A DNA stretch of 64,000 bases, taken from assembly GCA_946187345.1 (NCBI GenBank), contig CAMHQD010000006.1, positions 1 to 64,000 on the forward strand, written 5' to 3'. The notes below the pieces were generated by a model. That model did not search any database, was not told the origin of the DNA, and saw nothing but the letters and a program-made list of their open reading frames with translations. The stretch comes from an uncultured Porphyromonadaceae bacterium (GTDB lineage: Bacteria > Bacteroidota > Bacteroidia > Bacteroidales > Muribaculaceae). Position numbers and translations under genes: made by a program. Below, piece by piece: positions 50,728-61,078 of this stretch. Numbering within the stretch: the stretch's first letter is position 1; each line of letters opens with the position of its first letter.

Positions 50728-51207
50728 TTAAATGTAGTTGTCGTCGATGTCATATTCGTCACCAAAGCGTGCCGCATAGGAGGCGAGCATTTCTGCGTCG
50801 GCGTCATCGAGGGTGTTGATAAACTTGTCAATCGGCCCGGGGTCGGCGGCGGCCTCGGTAGCCAGGGCCGCGCTGTCATCGGCTGTGTAGTCGATGGTGG
50901 CGAAGCCGAACTCGTCGCTGACGCTGTCGGTTGTGGAGTTGACAGCGAGCAGGGCGCCGTCGCCGGCTATGTTGCCCGCATTGCGGACGGTGAGGAAGAC
51001 GGTGAGGGTGACCACTATCGCCACGGCTGCCGCTGCGGCGACGGCCGCCCAACGGCGGCGCAGGGTGCGGCGGCGGGCCGCGCGACGGGCGGCGGCGCCA
51101 TCTATAGCGCGGCGCGTGGCGCGCTCCACAAGGCTGTCGACGTAGGCGTCGTCGGCGTCGGTAAACGGCATCTCGCGGGTGAGATTATTAATGTTGTCTT
51201 GGCTCAT
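50728..51207 (-). CDS. Putative anti-sigma-factor-like single-TM protein
   Basis: Follows sigma factor with 4-nt overlap; cytoplasmic N-terminus then WAAVAAAAAVAIVVTLTVFLTV TM. Confidence 0.55.
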   Translation of the reverse strand: MSQDNINNLTREMPFTDADDAYVDSLVERATRRAIDGAAARRAARRRTLRRRWAAVAAAAAVAIVVTLTVFLTVRNAGNIAGDGALLAVNSTTDSVSDEFGFATIDYTADDSAALATEAAADPGPIDKFINTLDDADAEMLASYAARFGDEYDIDDNYI

Positions 51208-51755
51208 AATGCGTTGGCTTTAAGATATTCTTTGATTTTCTCCACGGCGATGTGGTAACTTGTCTTGAGCGACCCGACGCTCTTGCCGGTCACGGCGGCG
51301 ATTTGCTCGTAGGTCAACTCGTCGTAGTAGCGCATATTGAAGGCGATGCGCTGGGTTGTTGGCAGCCGCAGCAGGGCTCGCTGTAGCAGCAGCGCGGCGT
51401 CAGGACCGTCATTGGCCGGAGCGGGCAACTTGGCGGCGAGTTCGTCGCTCAGGCTGTCGATGCTCTGGAAGAGCGACGTGCGGCGGCGCAGCGTCTGCAA
51501 TGCCTCGCGCGTGGCGATGCTGTAGACCCATGCCATCAGGTCGCCGTCGCCCTTGAACTGGTCGAGTTTGTCGAGCACCTTGATGGCAGTCTCTTGTAAG
51601 GCGTCCTCGGCATCGTCGTGGTCGACAACGATGCGGCGCAGGTGCCAGTAGAGGCGGCGGCCATAGCGGCGCATGAGCGTGGCGAAGCCCTCGTCTCGTT
51701 GGGCAGGGTCGCGCAACTGGCGCAGCAGTTCTATGTCGGCATTGGTTGTGCTCAT
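51204..51755 (-). CDS. ECF-type RNA polymerase sigma factor
   Basis: DHDDAEDALQETAIKVLDKLDQF region 2; LPTTQRIAFNMRYYDELTYEQIAAVTGKSVGSLKTSYHIAVEKI region 4. Confidence 0.92.
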   Translation of the reverse strand: MSTTNADIELLRQLRDPAQRDEGFATLMRRYGRRLYWHLRRIVVDHDDAEDALQETAIKVLDKLDQFKGDGDLMAWVYSIATREALQTLRRRTSLFQSIDSLSDELAAKLPAPANDGPDAALLLQRALLRLPTTQRIAFNMRYYDELTYEQIAAVTGKSVGSLKTSYHIAVEKIKEYLKANAL

Positions 51756-51927
51756 TGCTCGTGAATGGTTTGACTGTCGTTCACATAATAGATGCGTCAC
51801 AAGGCCGGAAGTTAAAATCCGTTCCCGATTTTCTTGCTTCATGTGCCGGCTCATCATTAAAAGAATGCGGTTTTTCATGTTTATCGGCTTCCCTTAATCT
51901 TGGATTGTGGCCCCGCCGGCGGTATGG

Positions 51928-51960
51928 TTATTCACAATTTCAGGGAGTTATTCACAATTT
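51928..51960. promoter_or_regulatory. Duplicated TTATTCACAATTT motif upstream of parA
   Basis: Direct copies at 51928-51940 and 51948-51960, 20-bp period; TATCTTTG -7 box downstream near 52006. Confidence 0.5.
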
Positions 51961-52045
51961 GTGCGATTAATAATGGCTGAATGTGGCAGAATAATGTGTT
52001 TTCTGTATCTTTGCTGCTTAAAACATAGCACAACTATTAGAAATT

Positions 52046-52807
<762 letters not shown>

Positions 52808-52820
52808 TTTTACGACGAGA

Positions 52821-52871
52821 CAACAACAGTGCCCGCGCCGTTCTGAACGGCGCGGGCACTGTTGTTGTTGC
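52821..52871. terminator. Bidirectional terminator between convergent parA and hppA
   Basis: ACAACAACAGTGCCCGCGCCGTT ctg AACGGCGCGGGCACTGTTGTTGT. Confidence 0.88.
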
Positions 52872-52887
52872 CAAATGCTACTGACTA

Positions 52888-55278
52888 CTACTTCGACTGC
52901 ATCTTGTAGAACGAGCGATAGACAAAGTAGAGCGCGATGGCCACAAAGACGATGCCCACCCACGGCGCCACCTCACGGAAGTTCTCGCTGATGGCAATCT
53001 CCATAGCCAACACGCCAAACAGGGTGGTGAACTTGATAATCGGGTTCAGAGCCACGCTCGACGTGTCCTTGAACGGGTCGCCAACAGTGTCGCCCACGAC
53101 GCTCGCGTCGTGCAACTCGGTGCCCTTGGCCTTGAGGTCAACCTCAACAACCTTCTTGGCATTGTCCCACGCGCCGCCGGCGTCGGCCATAAACACGGCC
53201 TGGAACAGACCGAACACGGCAATCGAAATCAAGTAACTCACAAACAGGCACACCGCCGCGTTGCCGCCGATGCTCGCCGGTGACGACAGGCACGCGAAGC
53301 CTAACGCGAAGCAGAAGATGGCGATGAAGATGTTAATCATACCCTTCTGGGCATACTCGGTGCAGATGCGCACCACCTCCATGCTCTTGCCGGCATCGGC
53401 TTTCTTGGGCGCGTTCAGGTCAAGGTTGATGTTGTCCTTGATAAACTCCACGGCGCGGTTGGCACCCGTGGTGACGGCCTGCATCGACGAGCCGGTGAAC
53501 CAGTAGATCACACAGCCGCCCAGGATAAAGCCCAGGATAGAGTAGGGGTTGAGCAGGTTGAGCACGCTCTCGGGCTGGATGCCCAGCGTGGACTGGATGA
53601 GCAGGATGAGCGAGAAAATCATCGTCGTCGCGCCGGCCACGGCGGTGCCGATGAGCACCGGTTTGGCGGTCGCCTTAAAGGTGTTGCCCGCGCCATCGTT
53701 GGCCTCGAGGTAATACTTCGCCTTCTCAAAGTCGGGCTTGAAGCCAAACTCCGCCTCAATCTCCTTGGAGGCCTTGTCGACGTCGTCCTCGATCAGCGAC
53801 AACTCATAGACGCTCTGCGCATTGTCGGTCACCGGACCGTAACTGTCCACAGCGATGGTTACCGGACCCATGCCCAGCATACCGAAGGCCACCAGACCAA
53901 AGGCGAAGATGGCGGGGTAGTTGCCCAGCAGGGCCCCCATTTCATAGTAGGAACTGGCCATATAAGCCAGCAGCATCAGCGCGAAGAATACAAAGCCGGT
54001 CCAGAACGAGCCGAAGTTGCCGCTCACGAGACCCGAGAGGATATTCAGCGAGGCGCCGCCCTGCTGCGACGTCTTGACCACTTCGCCCACATGGGCGCTG
54101 GTGGGTGAGGTGTAGAGTTTGGTGAACTCGGGGATGAGCGCCGCGCCCAGCGTGCCGCACGAGATAATGGTCGCCAGACCGACCCACCAGTTGCTGCCCA
54201 GGTGCTCGAGCAGGAAATAACTGGCGGCATAAGTGGCGGCAATCGAGAGGATCGACGTGATCCACACCAGTGAGGTGAGTGGCTTCTCAAAGTCGAGGTC
54301 ATCGGCACCGCTATAGCGGGCCTTGCTGATGATACCATTTATATAATAGGCTACCACGCTTGCCACGACGCCAAGAATGCGCATCACGAAAATCCACACT
54401 AACAGGTCCACTTGGAACTGAGGCGGCACGGCGAGCAGGATAAACGACACTAAAGCAACGCCGGTCACGCCGTAGGTCTCAAAACCGTCGGCGGTCGGGC
54501 CGATGCTGTCGCCGGCGTTGTCGCCGGTGCAGTCGGCAATCACACCCGGGTTGCGCGGGTCGTCCTCGCCAATCTTGAACACAACCTTCATCAGGTCGCT
54601 GCCGATGTCGGCAATCTTGGTGAAGATGCCGCCGGCGATGCGCAGCGCGCTGGCGCCGAGGCTCTCACCGATGGCAAAGCCGATAAAGCAACTGCCGGCC
54701 AAATCGCCCGGCATAAACATCAAGATGACAAGCATCAGCACCAATTCCACACAAATCAGCACGATGCCGATGCTCATGCCGGCCGTGAGCGGAATGTTCA
54801 GCAGGTCAAGAGGGCGGCGGCGCAGTGAGGCGAACGCCATGCGTGAGTTGGCGTAGGTGTTCATGCGCACTCCGAACCATGCCACGCCGTAAGAGCCGAG
54901 CACGCCGATGACGGTCCAACCCAAAATCAGCGCCACTTTCCATGCCTCCATTCCCTCGAGCAACCCGAAGTAGAGCACGACAGCGGCACCGATAAAGAGG
55001 AAGAGCACACCCAGGAACTTGCCCTGTTGCTTGAGGTAGGTGGCGCACGTCTTGAAAATAACGTCACCTATCTCCAGCATGGACTTGTGTGCCTTGAGGC
55101 GGCTCACGCGGTTAAACTGCCAGAAACCGAACAGCAGGCCGAGCACGACCACTGCAAAGCCCCAGTATAGCACCGTCGCCTTGTCGGCGAAGTCGGCGGG
55201 CATCTTCAGGTCGGCTTCACTTGCCATCATTGCCAGCGGCGCGCAGCCCGCCAGCATTGTCATAATTAGTTTTCTCAT
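52888..55278 (-). CDS. hppA: Membrane-bound ion-translocating pyrophosphatase
   Basis: GVIADCTGDNAGDSIGPTADGFETYGVTGVALV, EDDPRNPGVIAD, DAGGAWDNAKKVVE, GDTVGDPFKDTSSVALNP. Confidence 0.96.
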   Translation of the reverse strand: MRKLIMTMLAGCAPLAMMASEADLKMPADFADKATVLYWGFAVVVLGLLFGFWQFNRVSRLKAHKSMLEIGDVIFKTCATYLKQQGKFLGVLFLFIGAAVVLYFGLLEGMEAWKVALILGWTVIGVLGSYGVAWFGVRMNTYANSRMAFASLRRRPLDLLNIPLTAGMSIGIVLICVELVLMLVILMFMPGDLAGSCFIGFAIGESLGASALRIAGGIFTKIADIGSDLMKVVFKIGEDDPRNPGVIADCTGDNAGDSIGPTADGFETYGVTGVALVSFILLAVPPQFQVDLLVWIFVMRILGVVASVVAYYINGIISKARYSGADDLDFEKPLTSLVWITSILSIAATYAASYFLLEHLGSNWWVGLATIISCGTLGAALIPEFTKLYTSPTSAHVGEVVKTSQQGGASLNILSGLVSGNFGSFWTGFVFFALMLLAYMASSYYEMGALLGNYPAIFAFGLVAFGMLGMGPVTIAVDSYGPVTDNAQSVYELSLIEDDVDKASKEIEAEFGFKPDFEKAKYYLEANDGAGNTFKATAKPVLIGTAVAGATTMIFSLILLIQSTLGIQPESVLNLLNPYSILGFILGGCVIYWFTGSSMQAVTTGANRAVEFIKDNINLDLNAPKKADAGKSMEVVRICTEYAQKGMINIFIAIFCFALGFACLSSPASIGGNAAVCLFVSYLISIAVFGLFQAVFMADAGGAWDNAKKVVEVDLKAKGTELHDASVVGDTVGDPFKDTSSVALNPIIKFTTLFGVLAMEIAISENFREVAPWVGIVFVAIALYFVYRSFYKMQSK

Positions 55279-55456
55279 GTCGTATATTGTTGTTACAAAA
55301 TTAATTAGCGTGATAAAGCCACCGGTTTCGGTATTTCCGGCGCACAAAGGTAGGCATTTTAGCCCAAATAACAAAATTTAAGACTTTAGTAATGGCCTAC
55401 AACAAGGCTCCCTAATGCCTATAGGCAATAGAGAGTTTCCATGAAATCTATGGAGT

Positions 55457-55927
55457 CTAAAACTCGTCGAAGGCTAGCGGCAGCAGGTCGTGGCAACTAT
55501 CCAAGACCAGCACACGGTCGCGTCCCACGAGCAACACCTTCATCGGCTTGTGGCTCTTGGTCTCAAACTCAATCATCGCCTGGCGGCACACGCCACACGG
55601 CGCGCAAGGCTCCTCCACAATGTCATCGTTATGGAAAGCGGTCACCGCGAGTTTAATCACGGCATTGTCGGGATAGTTTGCCGCGGCGTTATACAACGCG
55701 CTGCGCTCACCACACGTGCCGGCGCCAAAGGCTGCGTTCTCCTGATTGGCTCCCTTGATAATCAAGCCATTGTCGAGCAACAACGCCACGCCCACATGGA
55801 AGTGGCTATACGGCGCGTAGGAGCCGCGCGTCGCTTCGCGGGCAGTCTCCACAAGTTTGCGATCCTCGGCACTGAGCTCATCGTAGGTATACTCGCGCAC
55901 TCGGGTATTGATGGTTTTCTCGGTCAT
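55457..55927 (-). CDS. cdd: Cytidine deaminase
   Basis: YAPYSHFHVGVALLLDNGLIIKGANQENAAFGAGTCGERSALY, PCAPCGVCRQAMIEF. Confidence 0.93.
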   Translation of the reverse strand: MTEKTINTRVREYTYDELSAEDRKLVETAREATRGSYAPYSHFHVGVALLLDNGLIIKGANQENAAFGAGTCGERSALYNAAANYPDNAVIKLAVTAFHNDDIVEEPCAPCGVCRQAMIEFETKSHKPMKVLLVGRDRVLVLDSCHDLLPLAFDEF

Positions 55928-56117
55928 AATAGGTACTGGTTTATTATGTTCGGTACATGATAAAGTGTGCAAAGGTAAAAAAAATATCGTTACACTCCAA
56001 ATTTTTATCAACAAACTCTTTTAACATTATTTTGGATTTGACGGTGTCCAATAATTTTTTCTTGGCAATGTGGCGCTTTTTTTGTAAATTTGCACGCTTA
56101 TAGCAACTGAAATTTAT

Positions 56118-57281
56118 ATGAGCGTAGAAATTCGACAGATAGAGCCCACCAAAAAAGCGCTGACGCGCTTTGTGGAGTACCCCATCGATTACCTGTACGC
56201 CGACAATGACCACTACGTGCCGGCATTGGTTATCGACGAGGTGGACACGCTGCGGCCCGACCGCAACCCGGCGTTTGACTTTTGCGACAGCATCTACTAC
56301 ATGGCCTACCGCGACGGGCAGCCCGTGGGGCGCATCGCCGGCATCGTGAACAAGGCCGTGAACGAGCGCACCGGCAAGCGCGAGGCGCGCTTCGGCTTCG
56401 TGGATTTTATCGACGACGACGAGGTGGTTGACGCCCTTTTCGGTGCCATCGAGCAGTGGGCTCTCGACCGCGGCCTCGACACTCTTGTTGGCCCGATGGG
56501 ATTTACCGACATGGATCGTGAGGGAATGCTCATCGACGGCTTTGACTACGACGCGACACAGGCCGAAATCTACAACCACGCATACTATCCGCGACACATG
56601 GAGCGGATGGGCTTTGAGAAAGACGCCGACTGGTTGGGCTTGCTCATATACGTCCCGGACGAGATCCCGTCCAAGATGGTGCGTGTGGCCGACATCGTCA
56701 GGCGGCGCTACAACGTGGACAACATCCACTTCAAGAGCCGCAAGAAACTCGTCAAGCAATATGGCGACGCCATCTTCTCGCTCATCAACGAGGCCTACGA
56801 CAGTCTGTTTGGCTATTCGCCGCTCACCAAGCGACAGATTGATCACTATATTGATATGTATCTGCCTTTTCTGCCGCTTGACGACATCTCGCTCATCGTC
56901 AGGCGCGACGAGGGTCATGATGGCGAACTGGTGGGAGTTGGCATCGCCATACCGTCACTCAGCCGAGCCCTAATCAAGAGCCGTGGGCGCCTGCTGCCCT
57001 TTGGGTGGTGGCACCTGCTGCGGGCCTTCAAGGGCGAGAACCCCGTGGTGGACCTGATGCTGGTGGCCATCAAGCCGGAGTATCAGAGCAAGGGAGTGAA
57101 CGCGTTGTTGTTCACTGACCTCATCCCCAGTTTCCAACGCCATGGCTACAAGGTGGCCGAGAGCAATCCCGAGTTGGAGGCCAATAGCAAGGTGCTCACA
57201 CAGTGGGACTACTTCGAGACCAAGCCCACCAAGCGCCGCCGTGCCTACATCAAACGAATTGGCGGGGAGAGCAAAGAGTAA
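56118..57281 (+). CDS. GNAT-like acetyltransferase-fold protein (about 390 aa)
   Basis: LMLVAIKPEYQSKGVNALLFTDLIPSFQRHGYKVAESNPELEAN. Confidence 0.75.
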   Translation: MSVEIRQIEPTKKALTRFVEYPIDYLYADNDHYVPALVIDEVDTLRPDRNPAFDFCDSIYYMAYRDGQPVGRIAGIVNKAVNERTGKREARFGFVDFIDDDEVVDALFGAIEQWALDRGLDTLVGPMGFTDMDREGMLIDGFDYDATQAEIYNHAYYPRHMERMGFEKDADWLGLLIYVPDEIPSKMVRVADIVRRRYNVDNIHFKSRKKLVKQYGDAIFSLINEAYDSLFGYSPLTKRQIDHYIDMYLPFLPLDDISLIVRRDEGHDGELVGVGIAIPSLSRALIKSRGRLLPFGWWHLLRAFKGENPVVDLMLVAIKPEYQSKGVNALLFTDLIPSFQRHGYKVAESNPELEANSKVLTQWDYFETKPTKRRRAYIKRIGGESKE

Positions 57282-57307
57282 AGAAGTTGTATTACAAGAG
57301 TTCAGCG

Positions 57308-57328
57308 CAAAACGGCCTCGCCGTTTTG
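57308..57328. repeat. Short 3-nt-loop hairpin upstream of 57349 ORF
   Basis: CAAAACGGC ctc GCCGTTTTG. Confidence 0.75.
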
Positions 57329-57348
57329 TCTCTCCAAAACTCGACTAA

Positions 57349-57804
57349 ATGAAACGATATATATTTTTGACATTGGGCATCGCCTTGAGCGTGTTGTTTG
57401 TCGTCGCGGCCTATTTGGATAGCGGCGGCCTCTATGAGGCACTCTACTACCAGCGCGACTTCAGTCAAGAGATGTACGAACTGGGGGTGTATCCAACCCT
57501 TGCGCTGCTCTCGGTAACTCTCACATGGGGCATTGCCGCACTTTACTACTATGTTATCAACTCGGTGCATTTCGACCGCTGGTGGCACTGGACGCTGATG
57601 CTCGTGGTGGCCGCCGTGGTGACGCCGGCGGCGTGCTACGCTGTGAGCGACGCGGCTCTGGCGAGCGCCGGCGTTGACTACGCCGTGCAACTGGGCCAGT
57701 TTGAGATGCAGCACGTCATCTGGGGCGCGCTGCTATTCATCGTAGCCTCCCTCTCGATGCGCTGGTGGAGCACCAACTGCCGCCACACCCCATTCCCACA
57801 ATGA
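57349..57804 (+). CDS. Hypothetical four-TM membrane protein
   Basis: Hydrophobic segments spaced through a 151-aa ORF; upstream of tubulin-like gene. Confidence 0.65.
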   Translation: MKRYIFLTLGIALSVLFVVAAYLDSGGLYEALYYQRDFSQEMYELGVYPTLALLSVTLTWGIAALYYYVINSVHFDRWWHWTLMLVVAAVVTPAACYAVSDAALASAGVDYAVQLGQFEMQHVIWGALLFIVASLSMRWWSTNCRHTPFPQ

Positions 57805-57903
57805 GAAGAGAGTTGAGTTCAAGGCGTCTATGCCGCTTGAACAGCATCAATAACTAATAAATGAGTGCCGTGCAAGGCGGTCACGCCGCCTTGCCAACGA
57901 CTA

Positions 57904-59445
57904 ATGACTGATATGAGACTGTTTCTCTTTGCAATAGGCGGCACAGGGGCTCGCACCCTCAAGTCGCTCACGATGCTCGCCATGGCGGGCGTCAAACCCG
58001 TGCGTGACGACGGCACACCGCTCGACGACTTTGAACTCGTGCCGGTGATTATTGACCCGCACCGCGCCGGCGAGGACATCAAGCGTACCGAGGCTCTGCT
58101 GGCCGACTATCGCCAGACGCGCGAGGCCCTCTACGGCGACCGACGCGACGCCGAGGGCTTCTTCGCAATGCGTATCAGCAGCCTGCGAGACATCGCCGGC
58201 ACCGGTGTCGCCTCACGCCTGCCGGCGGGATACGCCATGAACCTCAGCGCTGTCGAGCATCGCCAGTTCAGTGACTTTATCGGCTATGACACCATGAGCG
58301 AGCCCAATCAGGCCCTCACCGACCTTCTTTTCGCGCCCTACCAGAAGGCCAACAAGATGAACATCGGCTTCGTCGGCTCGCCAAATATTGGCGCTGTGGC
58401 TCTCAATGAGATCAAGGATACGCCCGAGTTCAAGGCGTTTGCCGGAGTGTTCCGCCCGGGCGACCGCATCTTCTTTGTCAGTTCTATCTTTGGAGGCACC
58501 GGTGCGGCCGGCTTCCCCATCATGGTGAAGAACATCCGGCAGGCGGCCTCGCTCGATGGCACCGACAATCGCGACGCCCTCGCCCGCGCGCCAATCGGCG
58601 GCCTCACTGTGCTGCCCTACTTCACCCTCGAGCAAAGCAAGCAGGACGACCGCATCGCCACGGCCGACTTTGTGGTAAAGACCCAAAGTGCCCTCCACTA
58701 TTATAACACAGCCCTCACGGGCGAGCACGACAGCCAGGTAAACGCCATCTTCTATTTGGGAGACCAGGTGCGCTCGCTGCCTTACCGCTACGATCCGGGT
58801 GAGCACGGCCAACGTAATAACGCCCACTTGATTGAGATGGTTGGGGCTCTTGCTGTATTGAAGTTCGCCGCCATGCCAAACGACCGCCTGATGGATGCCG
58901 ATGGCGAACCGTTGCCGCGCACGGCCGCTTTTGAGTACGCCCTCGAACAGGACGCCAACATCATCCACTTCGCCCAACTGGTGGCTCCCACACGGCGCTT
59001 GCTCTATAAGCCGCTCACAGCTCTTTACCACCTGCGCATCTTCCTCCATGACGGCTTCGAGAACCTTATCGGACAAGGCTTCACCCTCGACAAACCGCGC
59101 CTGACGGGCGACCTGATTGCCTCGCAATTCTACCGCACCGTCAAAGGGCCGCTGCTCGACAGTTACGCCGAGTGGCTGGCCGAGATGGACGACAACTCAC
59201 GCAGCGTGCAACTCTTTGCGCGCGATGTGCCCGAGGGCGACATGACCCACGCCGTGCGCGGCGTTGAGCCCAAGCGAGGCTTGCTGCGGCTCAAGAGCGT
59301 CAACATCGCCACCTACAAGGCCGCCATGAACGCCCTCACCGTCAACCCGGACGCCTATGCCACCGCAACACCCGAACAAAAACTCATGGACCTCTTCTAC
59401 CGCGCGGCCATGCGTGTGATTGACTCCAATTTAGAGACTGTATAA
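57904..59445 (+). CDS. Tubulin-like (FtsZ/tubulin-fold) protein
   Basis: FLFAIGGTGARTLKSLTMLAMAG N-terminal Rossmann motif and FFVSSIFGGTGAAGFPIMVKNIR, resembling the tubulin/FtsZ T4 GGTG signature. Confidence 0.75.
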   Translation: MTDMRLFLFAIGGTGARTLKSLTMLAMAGVKPVRDDGTPLDDFELVPVIIDPHRAGEDIKRTEALLADYRQTREALYGDRRDAEGFFAMRISSLRDIAGTGVASRLPAGYAMNLSAVEHRQFSDFIGYDTMSEPNQALTDLLFAPYQKANKMNIGFVGSPNIGAVALNEIKDTPEFKAFAGVFRPGDRIFFVSSIFGGTGAAGFPIMVKNIRQAASLDGTDNRDALARAPIGGLTVLPYFTLEQSKQDDRIATADFVVKTQSALHYYNTALTGEHDSQVNAIFYLGDQVRSLPYRYDPGEHGQRNNAHLIEMVGALAVLKFAAMPNDRLMDADGEPLPRTAAFEYALEQDANIIHFAQLVAPTRRLLYKPLTALYHLRIFLHDGFENLIGQGFTLDKPRLTGDLIASQFYRTVKGPLLDSYAEWLAEMDDNSRSVQLFARDVPEGDMTHAVRGVEPKRGLLRLKSVNIATYKAAMNALTVNPDAYATATPEQKLMDLFYRAAMRVIDSNLETV

Positions 59446-59471
59446 TCTTTAACTGAAAGTTTTATTGAGCA

Positions 59472-61043
59472 ATGGAACAGAGTCGTTTATACCCCGTTGG
59501 GGAGCAGGACTTCGAAGTGATGCGCGAGATGGGTATGGTGTATGTCGACAAGACGGCATACGTCTACCGTATGACCCATAGTGGCGGACGGACTGTGTTC
59601 CTCAGCCGGCCTCGGCGCTTCGGCAAGACGCTGCTGTGCAATACGTTGAAGCATTTCTTCCTCGGGCATCGCGATCTCTTCAAGGGGCTCGCCATCGACA
59701 GTCTCGAGACAGAGTGGACTGTCTATCCGGTGCTGCACTTCGATATGTCGAAAGCCAAAAATGATGACATCAACGCAGCGCGCGTCACCGTGGGCACGTT
59801 GTTGCGCGAATATGAAGATCTATACGGCCGTTGTCCGGATAGTGACGGCTTGGGCGACCGCTTGCGCTATATCATCGAACAGGCACACCGGCAAACGGGT
59901 CAAAAGGCCGTGCTCATCTTCGACGAGTACGACTCGCCGGTGCTCAACGTCATCGACGACGATAAGAAGTTGGGCGAAATCCGCTCTCTGTTCAACACGT
60001 TCTACGGGCCGGTGAAGTCGATGTACGAGCACCTGCGCTTTGTGTTCATCACGGGCATCACCAAGTTCTCGCAGATGAGCATCTTCTCCTCAATAAACAA
60101 CATCAGCAACATCACGATGGACGCCGCCTACGAGGGCATCTGCGGCATCACGGCCGATGAGTTGGAGCAATACTTCGCTCCGGACATCGAAGAACTCGCG
60201 ACGAACCTGCGTTGCACGCCCGAGCAGGCCCTGCAACGGCTGCGCGACCGCTATGACGGCTACCACTTCTCACAGGCGCTCACCGACATCTATAACCCGT
60301 TCAGTCTGGTCAACGCCTTTAACAAGATGCGCCTGGGCATGTTTTGGTTTGACAGCGCCACGCCATCGTCGCTCATCAAAGTGCTCGACCACTATCAGTT
60401 CCGTCTTGATAATGTGGAGGGTGTCACGTTGATGGAAAGCGATTTCAATCAACCGTTTGACAACTTCAAGACAGCCATCCCCATCTTGACGCAGAGCGGC
60501 TACCTCACCATCAAGGACTATGACTGGGAGAGTGAGATGTACACGCTCGGTATCCCGAACAAAGAGGTGTATGAGGGTCTCTATAAATGCCTGATGCAAC
60601 TGTTGGTCAACGAGAATCCGCAGGACAACAGCAATATACTCATTGCCGTGTGGAGAGCGATGCGCGACGACGACATCGACGCGGCGCTGCGCGCCGTGCA
60701 GAGTTACCTCGCCGCATTGCCCTATGATCTGAGCAACAAGACCGAGAAGGACTACGAGACAATCCTGCGCGTGCTCTTCGACGGTCTGGGCATCAAGGTG
60801 GACACCGAGGTGAAGAACGCCACCGGCCGCTGTGACGTGGTGATGAAGTCCAAGACGACAGTCTATGTGCTCGAGTTGAAACTTGACGGTAACGGCACCG
60901 TAGATGACGCTCTGGCGCAAATCGACGAGAAAAATTACCTCATCCCCTACTGGAACGACCCGCGCCCCAAGGTGAAAGTGGGCGTACTCGTCGACCCGAC
61001 GCGCCGCACCATCACCGAGTGGAAGATAGCGGGTAGCGTATAG
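59472..61043 (+). CDS. AAA-ATPase-like protein with C-terminal PD-(D/E)XK nuclease-like domain
   Basis: YPVGEQDFEVMREMGMVYVDKTAYVYRM, FLSRPRRFGKTLLCNTL, VLIFDEYDSPVLN, C-terminal GRCDVVMKSKTTVYVLELKLDGNGTVDDALAQI. Confidence 0.92.
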   Translation: MEQSRLYPVGEQDFEVMREMGMVYVDKTAYVYRMTHSGGRTVFLSRPRRFGKTLLCNTLKHFFLGHRDLFKGLAIDSLETEWTVYPVLHFDMSKAKNDDINAARVTVGTLLREYEDLYGRCPDSDGLGDRLRYIIEQAHRQTGQKAVLIFDEYDSPVLNVIDDDKKLGEIRSLFNTFYGPVKSMYEHLRFVFITGITKFSQMSIFSSINNISNITMDAAYEGICGITADELEQYFAPDIEELATNLRCTPEQALQRLRDRYDGYHFSQALTDIYNPFSLVNAFNKMRLGMFWFDSATPSSLIKVLDHYQFRLDNVEGVTLMESDFNQPFDNFKTAIPILTQSGYLTIKDYDWESEMYTLGIPNKEVYEGLYKCLMQLLVNENPQDNSNILIAVWRAMRDDDIDAALRAVQSYLAALPYDLSNKTEKDYETILRVLFDGLGIKVDTEVKNATGRCDVVMKSKTTVYVLELKLDGNGTVDDALAQIDEKNYLIPYWNDPRPKVKVGVLVDPTRRTITEWKIAGSV

Positions 61044-61078
61044 GGCCTGTTAGCACAACATAAATATGAATAAACATA

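Noticed and set aside
55944-56918. 324-aa minus-strand ORF opposite GNAT-like gene
   Set aside because: Overlaps a well-supported plus-strand CDS; composition typical of antisense readthrough.
58213-59127. 304-aa minus-strand ORF opposite tubulin-like gene
   Set aside because: Antisense shadow; no motifs.
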